Assembly: GCA_028718525.1 (NCBI GenBank)
Contig: JAQULP010000007.1
Coordinates: 37,938 to 101,937, forward strand
DNA length: 64,000 nucleotides
Reading direction: 5' to 3'
From: Sulfuricurvum sp.
GTDB taxonomy: Bacteria > Campylobacterota > Campylobacteria > Campylobacterales > Sulfurimonadaceae
Below, piece by piece: positions 7,676 through 15,645 of this stretch. A model generated the notes under the pieces. It was not told the DNA's origin and did not search any database. It saw only the letters and a program-made list of their open reading frames with translations. The number at the start of each line of letters is the position of its first letter. Positions within the stretch are counted from its first letter, which is position 1. Both the position numbers and the translations under genes were made by a program.

Positions 7676-8883
7676 ACTTTTTTTACTCCTTGAACATAAA
7701 CCGATTCTATCGTGCGCGGTTGGGTAATCAAATGGATCGGCAGCTGATCATTGATGGGATAATCAATACGCACTACGAGCAGATCGGCATCGTAAGTCGG
7801 TGCGATTGTACCACAATTGAGCCGCAACGCTGTAGCGGCATCGGAGGTGACGCTTTTCCACATGGCTGTTGCTAATGAGGCAAGATCATCACTGTGGTGG
7901 ATAAAGAGGGAGGCTTTCATCTCTTCAAACAAGTCCAACGTGTAATTCGAACTTAATCCGTCGGTTCCGCAGAGCCATGGGATTGAATAGGCATTGAGAC
8001 GATCCAAATTGAGTGACCCGTTTCCAAGCAAACGGTTGGAGACCGGGCAGTGGATAATGGAGTGGTTCCCCTCTTTAATGGCGGCAAGTTCGTTATCGTT
8101 TGCCTGAACCGCATGGGTAAAGAGGGTAGGAACATCACGAAAATAGCTTAAAAACTCCTCTGCCGTATTAGCCGCCTTCGACTGCTTGAGGAAATTCTGG
8201 AAAAAGCTTTGGAACGGTCCGATGTTGCTGTCGAGCCATTCACGTTCGGCCAGACTCTCCATAAAATGAGCCGTAACCCGTAATCCATGTTTATACGCGT
8301 GTTTGAGCGCTTTTTGGATCAAGATACGATGGACGGAATAGGGAGAATGGATCGCAACGGATGGATAAAAACCGTCTCGCTGCCGTTCTTGGGAAGCAAA
8401 CAGGCGTTCTTGGAAATTAGCGTAGAGTGCATCGGCCATGGCGGGATCGGAGCCGATCAGTTCGTTGAAATAAACTACTTTTTGAGGGGCTTTGAAACAG
8501 GGCTCCAAATCAAAGCCGTACGAACTGACGGCACCGAATGCGGTGATACCGTTGGCAAGCATCATTTCGATAGCACGTGTGGTACACGCATCGTCGCATT
8601 CGTTGATCAGTTCATCACGCGATGCGATGACACTTGATAGCCACGGCATAAATTCACCGTACGTTAAGGTGGAACGGTTAGCGCTGAATTCCAAATGGAC
8701 ATGCGGATTGATGAGTCCGGGAAGGAGTACGGACCCTTTTCCCAATTCTAAACACTGTTCTCCGTAGCGTGAGCGCAAATCACTATTCGACGCTACTTCT
8801 AGGAGTGTTTGATCAAACACGACACCGTGATCCCGCAGAAGCACTCCATCGGAAAAAATTGTGTCCGCTAAAAGTATCTGCAC
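7672..8883 (-). CDS. mqnX: Aminofutalosine deaminase-family amidohydrolase
   Basis: A 403-residue metal-dependent amidohydrolase of the family annotated as aminodeoxyfutalosine deaminase. Metal ligands are visible: HVHLEF near residue 62, H in VTAHFMES, H in HCPVSNR and D in CGTDGLSSNY. In the futalosine pathway such enzymes deaminate 6-aminodeoxyfutalosine; Campylobacterota can also process that compound with the nucleosidase MTAN, so the true substrate is uncertain. The stop overlaps the sppA start. It is transcribed away from the CheY-like gene at 8990. Confidence 0.8.
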   Translation of the reverse strand: MQILLADTIFSDGVLLRDHGVVFDQTLLEVASNSDLRSRYGEQCLELGKGSVLLPGLINPHVHLEFSANRSTLTYGEFMPWLSSVIASRDELINECDDACTTRAIEMMLANGITAFGAVSSYGFDLEPCFKAPQKVVYFNELIGSDPAMADALYANFQERLFASQERQRDGFYPSVAIHSPYSVHRILIQKALKHAYKHGLRVTAHFMESLAEREWLDSNIGPFQSFFQNFLKQSKAANTAEEFLSYFRDVPTLFTHAVQANDNELAAIKEGNHSIIHCPVSNRLLGNGSLNLDRLNAYSIPWLCGTDGLSSNYTLDLFEEMKASLFIHHSDDLASLATAMWKSVTSDAATALRLNCGTIAPTYDADLLVVRIDYPINDQLPIHLITQPRTIESVYVQGVKKV

Positions 8884-8946
8884 GTCAAACCTTTGGTTAA
8901 GAAATTTTTACTTTAAAAGTATAGCAGAACGAAATTAATGATAATT

Positions 8947-8955
8947 TGCTATAAT
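8947..8955 (+). promoter_or_regulatory. Extended -10 promoter of the CheY/CheC/DGC cassette
   Basis: TGC followed by TATAAT at 8950-8955 is an extended -10 element 35 bases before the GTG start at 8990. No good -35 hexamer is visible, which is common for vegetative promoters in this phylum. The divergent amidohydrolase gene starts at 8883, so both promoters share this 106-base gap. Confidence 0.55.
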
Positions 8956-8989
8956 AAGCGTAATTTAAAAAAACCAACAAAGGGGACAC

Positions 8990-9349
8990 GTGAAAATCCT
9001 CGTCGTAGATGATTCCAAATTAGCTCGATTATCGTTAATCAAAACCCTTAAAGAATATGAACCTAATGCAGAGTTTTTCGAGGCCGAAAACGGTGCAATC
9101 GCGGTAGAACTATTTCAGAACGAGTCTCCTCGGGTTGTTTTTTTAGACTTGACAATGCCGGTGATGGACGGGTATGAAGCATTGAAACGGATTATGCAGA
9201 TCAATCCAAAAGCCCAAGTCGTCGTTGTTTCTGCGGACATTCAAACACAAGCGCAAGCGCAAGTATTGGAAATGGGAGCCAAATTGATGGTCCCCAAACC
9301 GATCAATAGCGAAAAGATGTTAAACGTTTTACAACAACTCGTATTTTAA
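8990..9349 (+). CDS. CheY-like single-domain response regulator
   Basis: A 119-residue receiver domain with no output domain. It has the acidic pair D7-D8, the phosphoacceptor D53 (VFLDLTMPVMDG), S82 in VVVSAD and the lysine of VPKPIN. It starts with GTG at 8990 behind AGGGGA. Ten bases downstream is a CheC-type phosphatase gene and then a diguanylate cyclase, so it probably passes a phosphoryl signal that CheC switches off and that may affect the cyclase. No histidine kinase is encoded next to it. It is not the flagellar cheY by context. Confidence 0.85.
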   Translation: MKILVVDDSKLARLSLIKTLKEYEPNAEFFEAENGAIAVELFQNESPRVVFLDLTMPVMDGYEALKRIMQINPKAQVVVVSADIQTQAQAQVLEMGAKLMVPKPINSEKMLNVLQQLVF

Positions 9350-9359
9350 AAGAGGGCAG

Positions 9360-9980
9360 ATGGAAAATAAACAGTTTTCAGGAGATCACTTAGATGTTCT
9401 TAAGGAGCTGGTAAATATTGCCGTCGGTAATGCAACAGCCAGTATCGCCGATCTCTTGCAGGCATTCGGCCGAATGCATATTCCCCAAATTACGATAAGC
9501 GATATGGAAGGGCTTAACCGCCACATCAAAAATTCGATTCCGGAACAACAGCAGAATTACGTCACCAAACAGCTTTTCGGAGGGGTATTTAGCGGGGAGT
9601 TTATTTTTGTCATCTCTGACTCTTCGGCGCTTAATCTGGGATACCATCTGTACGATGCCGACGAACCTCCCAGTGAAGGGGATATCCTGGATGCAGTTAT
9701 TGAACTGACCAATATCCTGAGCGCAACCATTATCAGCCGTTTAACCGAAGAGCTTAATACCAAAGTCCAATTTTTTGTCCCTTCGACCGAAATCATTGCC
9801 GGAAACGACCTGATCAGTCCGGAAGATTTGCTGAATTACCATCAGATTATTATTATCAGCACGCAAATGGAATTTGAACATCAAAATATCAACGGACAGA
9901 TCTTTATTTTGACCAAAGATGAGATGATTGAGAGTCTTAAAGCCCTTATCGATCAAAAACTTGAAGAGTTGTACTCCTGA
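9360..9980 (+). CDS. cheC: CheC-type protein phosphatase
   Basis: A 206-residue CheC-family protein, matching the family length. It has both copies of the active-site signature D-x3-E-x2-N: LDVLKELVNIAVGN near the N-terminus and ILDAVIELTNILS in the middle, so both sites look competent to hydrolyse phosphoaspartate on a CheY-like receiver. The obvious substrate is the receiver encoded immediately upstream. Its TGA overlaps the ATG of the following diguanylate cyclase (TGATG). The family is widespread in Bacillota and Thermotogae, and its use here beside a lone receiver is notable. Confidence 0.85.
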   Translation: MENKQFSGDHLDVLKELVNIAVGNATASIADLLQAFGRMHIPQITISDMEGLNRHIKNSIPEQQQNYVTKQLFGGVFSGEFIFVISDSSALNLGYHLYDADEPPSEGDILDAVIELTNILSATIISRLTEELNTKVQFFVPSTEIIAGNDLISPEDLLNYHQIIIISTQMEFEHQNINGQIFILTKDEMIESLKALIDQKLEELYS

Positions 9981-11266
9981 TGCCCACTATACCTTACCCT
10001 AATATACTTCTGGATGCCCTGGAGATTGGTGTCATCATTATAGATGACCAATTTAAAGTACGCTACTGGAACAAATGGCTGGAGATCAATACCGGAATTG
10101 AGCCCGCAAAGATTGTGGGGGAGAATCTTCAAACCTTCTATCCACAAATCGATTATAAAGTTTTCTCCCGTAAAATCCGGACGACGCTACGACTGCATTC
10201 ACCTACGTTTTACGATGCATCGCTTCAAAACCGTTTTCTTGAAATCCCCCGTACGAAAATTACGACGTCGCTTTTGACCACAATGCAGCTTCAGGTGACG
10301 ATTGCCCCTTATATTCCCGAGCAGTCGATGGTTATGGTCTCTATTTATGATATCAGCGACTTGCATGAATTGAAGTTGAATTTGCAGCATCAGATGCAAA
10401 CGATTGCGAAATTGAATGATGAACTGTATCGTGAAAAAGCGATTATCGACTCCAACCTTTTGATTGCAAAAATTGATAGCGATTGTTGTGTATTGGAAGT
10501 CACTCAAGCGTTTGTAACCTTTTTCGGATATAAAAGAGAGAGTTTGCTTGGACGCCCTTTGAGTTATGTTTTTGGAGAAGGATCGATTGATTTCGATTCT
10601 AAGCATATGCGTGATGTGATCGCCTCACAACAGCGATGGTCGGGAGAGGTTAAAGCCTTTTTGGAGAACGGGGACGGGATTTGGCTGGATGCCGTTGTTA
10701 ATCCGATCACAGATGATAATCATGAGATTCGGAGCTATACCGTTATTTTTCACGACATCAGCGATAAAAAACGGATTGAACTCCTTTCGATTACCGATCC
10801 GCTTACCAAACTGTTTAACCGTCGCAAATTTGATGAAGTGTTTGAACAGATGATAATGCGGCAGCATTGGAATAAGGATGCCTCATTTAGTTTGATCATG
10901 ATCGATATCGACCATTTTAAACGGTTGAATGATACATACGGGCATCAAGTGGGCGATAAAGTATTGATGGAAACCGCTCAGGTCCTGACCCAAACGGTGC
11001 GTACCGGAGATGTTCTCGCACGATGGGGAGGGGAAGAATTTGCCTGTTTGCTCCCGGATGTCAATGTGGAAAAAGCGCTTCACGTCGCACAAAAACTGCG
11101 CAGTGCGATTGAGATGCTTGATATCCCTGAAGCGGGGGTCATTACGGCATCATTAGGGGTGAGCCTTTATAAAATCGGTGATACGGAAGAGAGCTTGATA
11201 CAGCGGGCCGATACAGCCCTTTACCGGGCGAAAGAAAACGGCAGAAACCGTGTTGAATCGTATTAA
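9980..11266 (+). CDS. PAS-PAS-GGDEF diguanylate cyclase
   Basis: A 428-residue cytosolic protein without membrane segments. PAS domains lie at about 10-120 and 150-265; the second ends with the linker FHDISDKKRIELLSITDPLTKL. The GGDEF domain (about 268-428) has an intact active site WGGEEFACLL and the RxxD inhibitory site RTGD five residues before it, so it should make c-di-GMP under product inhibition. The closing motif RADTALYRAKENGRN is typical. It is translationally coupled to CheC, so its output is probably linked to the receiver/phosphatase pair. Confidence 0.92.
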   Translation: MPTIPYPNILLDALEIGVIIIDDQFKVRYWNKWLEINTGIEPAKIVGENLQTFYPQIDYKVFSRKIRTTLRLHSPTFYDASLQNRFLEIPRTKITTSLLTTMQLQVTIAPYIPEQSMVMVSIYDISDLHELKLNLQHQMQTIAKLNDELYREKAIIDSNLLIAKIDSDCCVLEVTQAFVTFFGYKRESLLGRPLSYVFGEGSIDFDSKHMRDVIASQQRWSGEVKAFLENGDGIWLDAVVNPITDDNHEIRSYTVIFHDISDKKRIELLSITDPLTKLFNRRKFDEVFEQMIMRQHWNKDASFSLIMIDIDHFKRLNDTYGHQVGDKVLMETAQVLTQTVRTGDVLARWGGEEFACLLPDVNVEKALHVAQKLRSAIEMLDIPEAGVITASLGVSLYKIGDTEESLIQRADTALYRAKENGRNRVESY

Positions 11267-11284
11267 TCGGAAGACAATTTAGTT

Positions 11285-11310
11285 CCTTATAATATAGAAC
11301 CCCTTATAAT
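11285..11310 (+). promoter_or_regulatory. Tandem -10 boxes upstream of aroQ
   Basis: The nine-base string CCTTATAAT occurs at 11285-11293 and again at 11302-11310, giving two TATAAT boxes 17 bases apart. The aroQ ATG is at 11343. No clear -35 box is seen. It would drive aroQ-folK and possibly the flagellar genes beyond. Confidence 0.5.
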
Positions 11311-11342
11311 CTATCCTTAAAACAGAAATCAAGGTTTAATCA

Positions 11343-11828
11343 ATGAAAATAGTCGTTATTCAAGGGCCGAATCTCAATATGCTAGGGGTTCGGGAGCAGC
11401 AAGTATACGGACCGATGCGTTTAGAACAGATTCATGCACAGATGAAAGAAGTCGCTACGCAAAACGGAGTTGAGATTGAGTTTTATCAAAGTAATTTGGA
11501 GGGGGAAATCGTTGACCGTATTCAGGAATGTTACGGGGATGCAGACGGTATTATTATCAATCCGGCAGCTTATACCCATACGTCGATTGCCATTCGTGAT
11601 GCGATCACTGCCGTAAATCTTCCGACGATCGAAGTTCATATCAGCAATATCTACCGCCGTGAAGAGTTTCGTCAAAAAAGTATGACCGCACCGGCATGTA
11701 CTTCATCGGTTATCGGTTTCGGCCCTTTCGGCTATCATTTGGCCATGGTAGGGATGATGCAGATTTTGAGTGAAATCAATGCAATGCGTCAGGCTCATGC
11801 ACAGCAAGAAGGTGCTCAAGAGGCCTAA
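11343..11828 (+). CDS. aroQ: 3-dehydroquinate dehydratase, type II
   Basis: Third step of the shikimate pathway: 3-dehydroquinate to 3-dehydroshikimate, by the dodecameric type II enzyme. The 161 residues show [11 protein letters not shown], the lid/tyrosine region [31 protein letters not shown] and the catalytic histidine region [15 protein letters not shown]. The C-terminus has a short Ala/Gln-rich extension ([15 protein letters not shown]). AAGG upstream of ATG 11343 serves as ribosome site. folK follows five bases later, so shikimate and folate genes share this transcript. Confidence 0.95.
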   Translation: MKIVVIQGPNLNMLGVREQQVYGPMRLEQIHAQMKEVATQNGVEIEFYQSNLEGEIVDRIQECYGDADGIIINPAAYTHTSIAIRDAITAVNLPTIEVHISNIYRREEFRQKSMTAPACTSSVIGFGPFGYHLAMVGMMQILSEINAMRQAHAQQEGAQEA

Positions 11829-11833
11829 GCATA

Positions 11834-12406
11834 ATGCCGCTTACGCGTATCCTTGATAACCGTCATAGTATCTGTTATGACCGAAATTTCCCCGTTACGC
11901 TTCACAAGGCTCCCGGTTATCGCTACCGTGTTCTTCTGGGGGTAGGGGGGAATATCGGCGACACGCGCCGCAGAATGAACCATCTATGGGTTTATCTGGG
12001 GAGATCGCCGCAGCTTTGTAAAATCCGAAGCGGTGTGATCCTTCGTAATCCCCCCTTTGGATATACAGAGCAGAACGATTTTGACAATACGGTTATCGAA
12101 ATCGGAACCTCATTGGAACCGAAAGCCTTGTTGAGGCTGATTTGGCGACTTGAGAAACGTTTTGGGCGTCGTCGCAGTTTTGCGAATGCGCCGAGGACGT
12201 TAGACCTTGATATCCTTTTTTTCGATGATCGTAAGATCCAGAACAGGGAGTTGAGTGTTCCCCATCCGTATTGGCACGAACGTCCAAGTGTGTTGATCCC
12301 TTTGGCAAGTATAGGGGAAAAACGTTTTAAGAAAATCAAGGGAGTACGGGAACACCATTACGGTCGTTCTTGTGTTAACCTGACTAATCGGTCTTTATTC
12401 CGGTAG
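11834..12406 (+). CDS. folK: Folate biosynthesis pyrophosphokinase FolK
   Basis: Transfers pyrophosphate from ATP to 6-hydroxymethyl-dihydropterin before dihydropteroate formation. The HPPK core begins near residue 31 with YRVLLGVGGNIGDT. It contains RNPPFGYTEQNDFDN, the loop RRSFANAPRTLDLDILFF with the two magnesium aspartates, and VPHPYWHERPSVLIPL. A roughly 30-residue N-terminal extension precedes the core, so a later start is possible, though none is better placed. It sits between aroQ and flhF. Confidence 0.9.
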   Translation: MPLTRILDNRHSICYDRNFPVTLHKAPGYRYRVLLGVGGNIGDTRRRMNHLWVYLGRSPQLCKIRSGVILRNPPFGYTEQNDFDNTVIEIGTSLEPKALLRLIWRLEKRFGRRRSFANAPRTLDLDILFFDDRKIQNRELSVPHPYWHERPSVLIPLASIGEKRFKKIKGVREHHYGRSCVNLTNRSLFR

Positions 12407-12424
12407 TGTTTTAATGGAGATAGC

Positions 12425-13687
12425 ATGAAAATCTTGACATTTAGCGGTGCCACCCCAGCTGAAGCGCTTAAAAAAGCACAGTTGGAAGTTGGCGAAGAGG
12501 CAATGTTGATTGAGACACGCGAAGTACAAAAAAAATCACTCGGGAAAAGCGCCTTATATGAAATCGTCGTAGGGGTTGAAGAGAATACGCTCCCCAAAGC
12601 GAAGCCGAAAATTGATGAACCCTTGATGAAACAGCGCCCGCTAGCCCAAAAAAGCAGTGACGTGCTTTATAATATTTCCGAAGCGGCAAAGCAGATCTCA
12701 AAAATTGCCGAAGTGACCGAAGAGGATCGCCCTTCACGTCAGATCCCCCCTCAAGAGAATGAAGATATCAAACGGATCAAAGAGGAGATTGAGAAACTCG
12801 GAGACAAGGTGAAATTGATCCAAAACATGTTTTGGAGCGAAAAATCCCCAAAAAACGGTACGGTTATCCCTCCGGAGTTTGCAGAAATCTATCGGCTTGC
12901 CCTTCAAAGCGGTATGGACCAAACGCATCTTGATGAGATTATGCAGCTTACGTTAGAGCATATGCCCTCAAAAATGCGTGAAAGTTCGGCAACGGTCAAG
13001 CGCTATTTTCAAGTTCTGATGCGGAAGATGATTCCGGTTCGTCTTGAAACCCCACCAAAAAACGGTGCAAAAAAGGTCATTATGCTCGTGGGGCCTACCG
13101 GAGTCGGGAAAACAACATCGATTGCGAAACTTGCTGCCCGATTCTCCTATCTGTTGGACAAAAAATACAAAGTCGGGCTTGTCGTGCTCGATACCTATCG
13201 GATCGGAGCGGTAGAGCAGCTGATGCAGTATGCCCGGATGATGAAATTGGGGATTGAAACGGTTGTCGATCCACCTGAGTTTTCCAATGCGCTAAATGCA
13301 TTGCGATACAGTGATTATATCTTGATTGATACGATGGGATCATCCCCTTACGACAAGGGTAAAATTGAGAAAATTTACGAATGTCTCCGAAATAACAGCA
13401 CAGATTACAGTGTTGACGTGGTATTGGTAATGCCGAGTTCGATTAAATATGATGACCTTAAAGCGACCTATGAGAATTTTGCACCGCTTGGAATCGATAC
13501 GATGATGTTTACCAAACTCGATGAGACACGGGGTTTCGGAAATATTTTTTCCCTTGTCTATGAAACGAAAGTCCCAATCAGCTATTTTTCGGTTGGGCAG
13601 GAAGTTCCGGAAGATTTAGTGGTGGCTACCTCTGATTTTTTAGTCGAATGTTTAATGAACGGATTTGCAAAAGGTGAGAGTGCATGA
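12425..13687 (+). CDS. flhF: Flagellar SRP-like GTPase FlhF
   Basis: Polar flagellum placement GTPase, paralogous to Ffh and FtsY. The 420 residues contain an N-terminal basic/charged region, an NG domain starting near residue 140 and the P-loop GPTGVGKTTSIAKLAARF. Further G motifs are VLDTYRIGAVEQL, DTMGSSPYD and TKLDETRGFG. In this phylum FlhF is also needed for flagellar gene expression. ATG 12425 follows GGAGAT. The stop overlaps the flhG start (ATGA), coupling the two antagonistic regulators of flagellar number and site. Confidence 0.95.
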   Translation: MKILTFSGATPAEALKKAQLEVGEEAMLIETREVQKKSLGKSALYEIVVGVEENTLPKAKPKIDEPLMKQRPLAQKSSDVLYNISEAAKQISKIAEVTEEDRPSRQIPPQENEDIKRIKEEIEKLGDKVKLIQNMFWSEKSPKNGTVIPPEFAEIYRLALQSGMDQTHLDEIMQLTLEHMPSKMRESSATVKRYFQVLMRKMIPVRLETPPKNGAKKVIMLVGPTGVGKTTSIAKLAARFSYLLDKKYKVGLVVLDTYRIGAVEQLMQYARMMKLGIETVVDPPEFSNALNALRYSDYILIDTMGSSPYDKGKIEKIYECLRNNSTDYSVDVVLVMPSSIKYDDLKATYENFAPLGIDTMMFTKLDETRGFGNIFSLVYETKVPISYFSVGQEVPEDLVVATSDFLVECLMNGFAKGESA

Positions 13688-14556
13688 ACCATCAAGCCTC
13701 AAAGCTCGAAGCGCTCGTCAATCAGAACCGTGTAAATACGGCAAAAAAGACCCGTTTTATCGCCATTACCAGTGGCAAGGGGGGAGTCGGAAAAAGTACG
13801 ATTAGTTCCAATATGGCGTATCTGATGGCAAAATACGGCCTTAAAGTAGGAATATTCGATGCGGATATCGGGCTCGCCAATCTCGATGTCATGTTTAACG
13901 TCAAGATCCAAAAAAACATTCTGCATGTTCTCAAAGGGGAAGCCCGCGTTGAGGATATTCTGGTCCCGATTGAAAAAAATCTCGTTCTCATCCCGGGCGA
14001 AAGCGGAGAAGAAATATTCAAATACGCATCCGGAGGATTGTTTGAACGCTTTATGGACCAAGCCGGTGTTTTGGATGATCTGGATGTGATGATTATCGAT
14101 ACGGGTGCCGGAATCGGGGAACATATTCAGCTTTTTTTACGGGCTTGCGACGATGTGATTGTGGTTACCGTACCTGATCCAGCCGCGATTACCGATGCTT
14201 ATGCTACAATCAAGGTGACGGCACGTCTGCGTAATGAAATAAACGTCATTATGAATCAGGTACGTTCTCCCAAAGAGGCGGAAGGGTTATTTGAAAAAAT
14301 CCATAAAGTTGCTCAGGCCAATATAGGCCCTTCTTTGCAGTTGAATTATCTCGGACAGATATCAAGTGACAGTAAAATAACGGCCAGTGTCAAGAAAAGG
14401 GCCCTGTTTTCGAGAGATTATCCGAGTTCAACGCCGACGGTTGAATTAGAGCAAATTGTTAAGCGTATATCAAAAAAACTGGAACGAAACGTGCTCGTGA
14501 ATCCCAAAGAGAGCGGGCTCGGCGGATTATTCAAACGCTTAATGGAGCATTTTTAG
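13684..14556 (+). CDS. flhG: MinD-like flagellar number ATPase FlhG
   Basis: ParA/MinD-family ATPase that restrains FlhF and limits flagellar number. The 290 residues show a deviant Walker A SGKGGVGKST near 30, DADIGLANLDVMF, and the Walker B strand VMIIDTGAGIGEH. The closing basic helix (FKRLMEHF) suits membrane binding as in MinD. A short N-terminal segment (MNHQASKLEALV) resembles the FlhF-activating peptide with Gln, seen in FlhG proteins. It overlaps flhF by four bases. Confidence 0.94.
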   Translation: MNHQASKLEALVNQNRVNTAKKTRFIAITSGKGGVGKSTISSNMAYLMAKYGLKVGIFDADIGLANLDVMFNVKIQKNILHVLKGEARVEDILVPIEKNLVLIPGESGEEIFKYASGGLFERFMDQAGVLDDLDVMIIDTGAGIGEHIQLFLRACDDVIVVTVPDPAAITDAYATIKVTARLRNEINVIMNQVRSPKEAEGLFEKIHKVAQANIGPSLQLNYLGQISSDSKITASVKKRALFSRDYPSSTPTVELEQIVKRISKKLERNVLVNPKESGLGGLFKRLMEHF

Positions 14557-14623
14557 GTTTTGCTTATGAACGGGGCAAAAGTTGCTTTTGATGGAAACAT
14601 ACCGAAATGAAGGATAAACTTAT

Positions 14624-14956
14624 ATGCAAGGGTCGAATTTTGTCTCTTTTTTAACAGTACAGGGTTTTTTTATCGGTATTGTTTTTGGGATATTGCAATC
14701 GGATTCTGCAGAGAGTTTTTTAGGTTTGGTCATTCTCATTACCGTATTTTTTTATATGTTTGCCCATATATGCGTCGGATTTTTCTTTCAGACGCTTGGG
14801 GTTAAAGCGCAGCCGTTTCCAAAAGTTTCGCATGAACGGAATCTCGATATGTTCGTCCGCGAAATTAATAAACGCGAAAGTTTTATCGATGCTTTTTATG
14901 CGCATAAATCGGAATTGCTCGATTCGAATTCCAAAAACGGGCGGGAACACAAATGA
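14624..14956 (+). CDS. Small two-helix membrane protein of the flhG-fliA interval, unknown
   Basis: A 110-residue protein with two hydrophobic helices (about 10-25, VQGFFIGIVFGIL, and 32-55, LGLVILITVFFYMFAHICVGFF) and a charged cytosolic tail (NLDMFVREINKRESFIDAFY). No named domain is evident. ATG 14624 follows AAGGA. Its stop overlaps the fliA ATG (ATGA), so it is produced together with sigma-28. The position between flhG and fliA suggests a flagellar or membrane role specific to this phylum, which is inference from context only. Confidence 0.75.
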   Translation: MQGSNFVSFLTVQGFFIGIVFGILQSDSAESFLGLVILITVFFYMFAHICVGFFFQTLGVKAQPFPKVSHERNLDMFVREINKRESFIDAFYAHKSELLDSNSKNGREHK

Positions 14957-15645
14957 GCGGTGCACACGTCTATACTCAAGAATTAAAACATCGTGAAGAT
15001 CAATTGGCTATACAATATCTTCCGGCAGTCAAAGCAATGTCGTTTCGCCTGAAAGAGCGCCTGCCCAGCTCTATCGATTATTTGGATTTATGCGCAATCG
15101 GTACTGAAGAGCTGGTAAAGCTTGCTCGCCGTTATGATGAAGCGCAAAACGATTCGTTTTGGGGGTATGCCAAAACACGGGTATACGGTGCAATGCTCGA
15201 TTATTTGCGCTCTTTGGATATGGTAAGCCGTTCAAGCCGACGCCTCATTAAAGAGATTGACCATGCGATAGAAGTGCATATGGCCGATCATGATGAAGAA
15301 CCGACGGATCAGGAACTCTCTGTTATTTTGGGAATTGAAGAAGAGAAGATTCATGAAGCGCGCATCGCATCCGATATCTACACGGTTATGCCTCTGGATG
15401 ATCAGCTCGGGACACCCGAAGAGGGGAGTGTTTTGGAACGATTAGAACACGAAGATCTAATCGAAGCGATCAAAGAGGTCTTGAGCGGTTTTGATGAAAG
15501 GGAGCAGATTATTATTCAGCTTTATTATTTTGAAGAATTGACCCTCAAAGAGATCAGTGAGATCGTCAATATTACCGAGTCACGGATATCTCAGATCCAT
15601 AAATCGGTCATACGGCGGATTAAAGAAGCGGTAGGGGGGCGATAA
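14953..15645 (+). CDS. fliA: Flagellar sigma factor sigma-28 (FliA)
   Basis: Directs RNA polymerase to late flagellar promoters. The 230 residues show region 2 (RLPSSIDYLDLCAIGTEEL and FWGYAKTRVYGAMLDYLR), region 3 (DQELSVILGIEEEKIHEA) and region 4 with the helix-turn-helix TLKEISEIVNITESRISQIH. It overlaps the upstream membrane-protein gene by four bases and the fliM start by one (TAATG). No flgM anti-sigma gene is in the window. Confidence 0.95.
   Translation: MSGAHVYTQELKHREDQLAIQYLPAVKAMSFRLKERLPSSIDYLDLCAIGTEELVKLARRYDEAQNDSFWGYAKTRVYGAMLDYLRSLDMVSRSSRRLIKEIDHAIEVHMADHDEEPTDQELSVILGIEEEKIHEARIASDIYTVMPLDDQLGTPEEGSVLERLEHEDLIEAIKEVLSGFDEREQIIIQLYYFEELTLKEISEIVNITESRISQIHKSVIRRIKEAVGGR

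Noticed and set aside
14557..14623. 13-codon frame (14568-14609) between flhG and the membrane protein gene
   Set aside because: Too short to judge and without a ribosome site. It is likely spacer.
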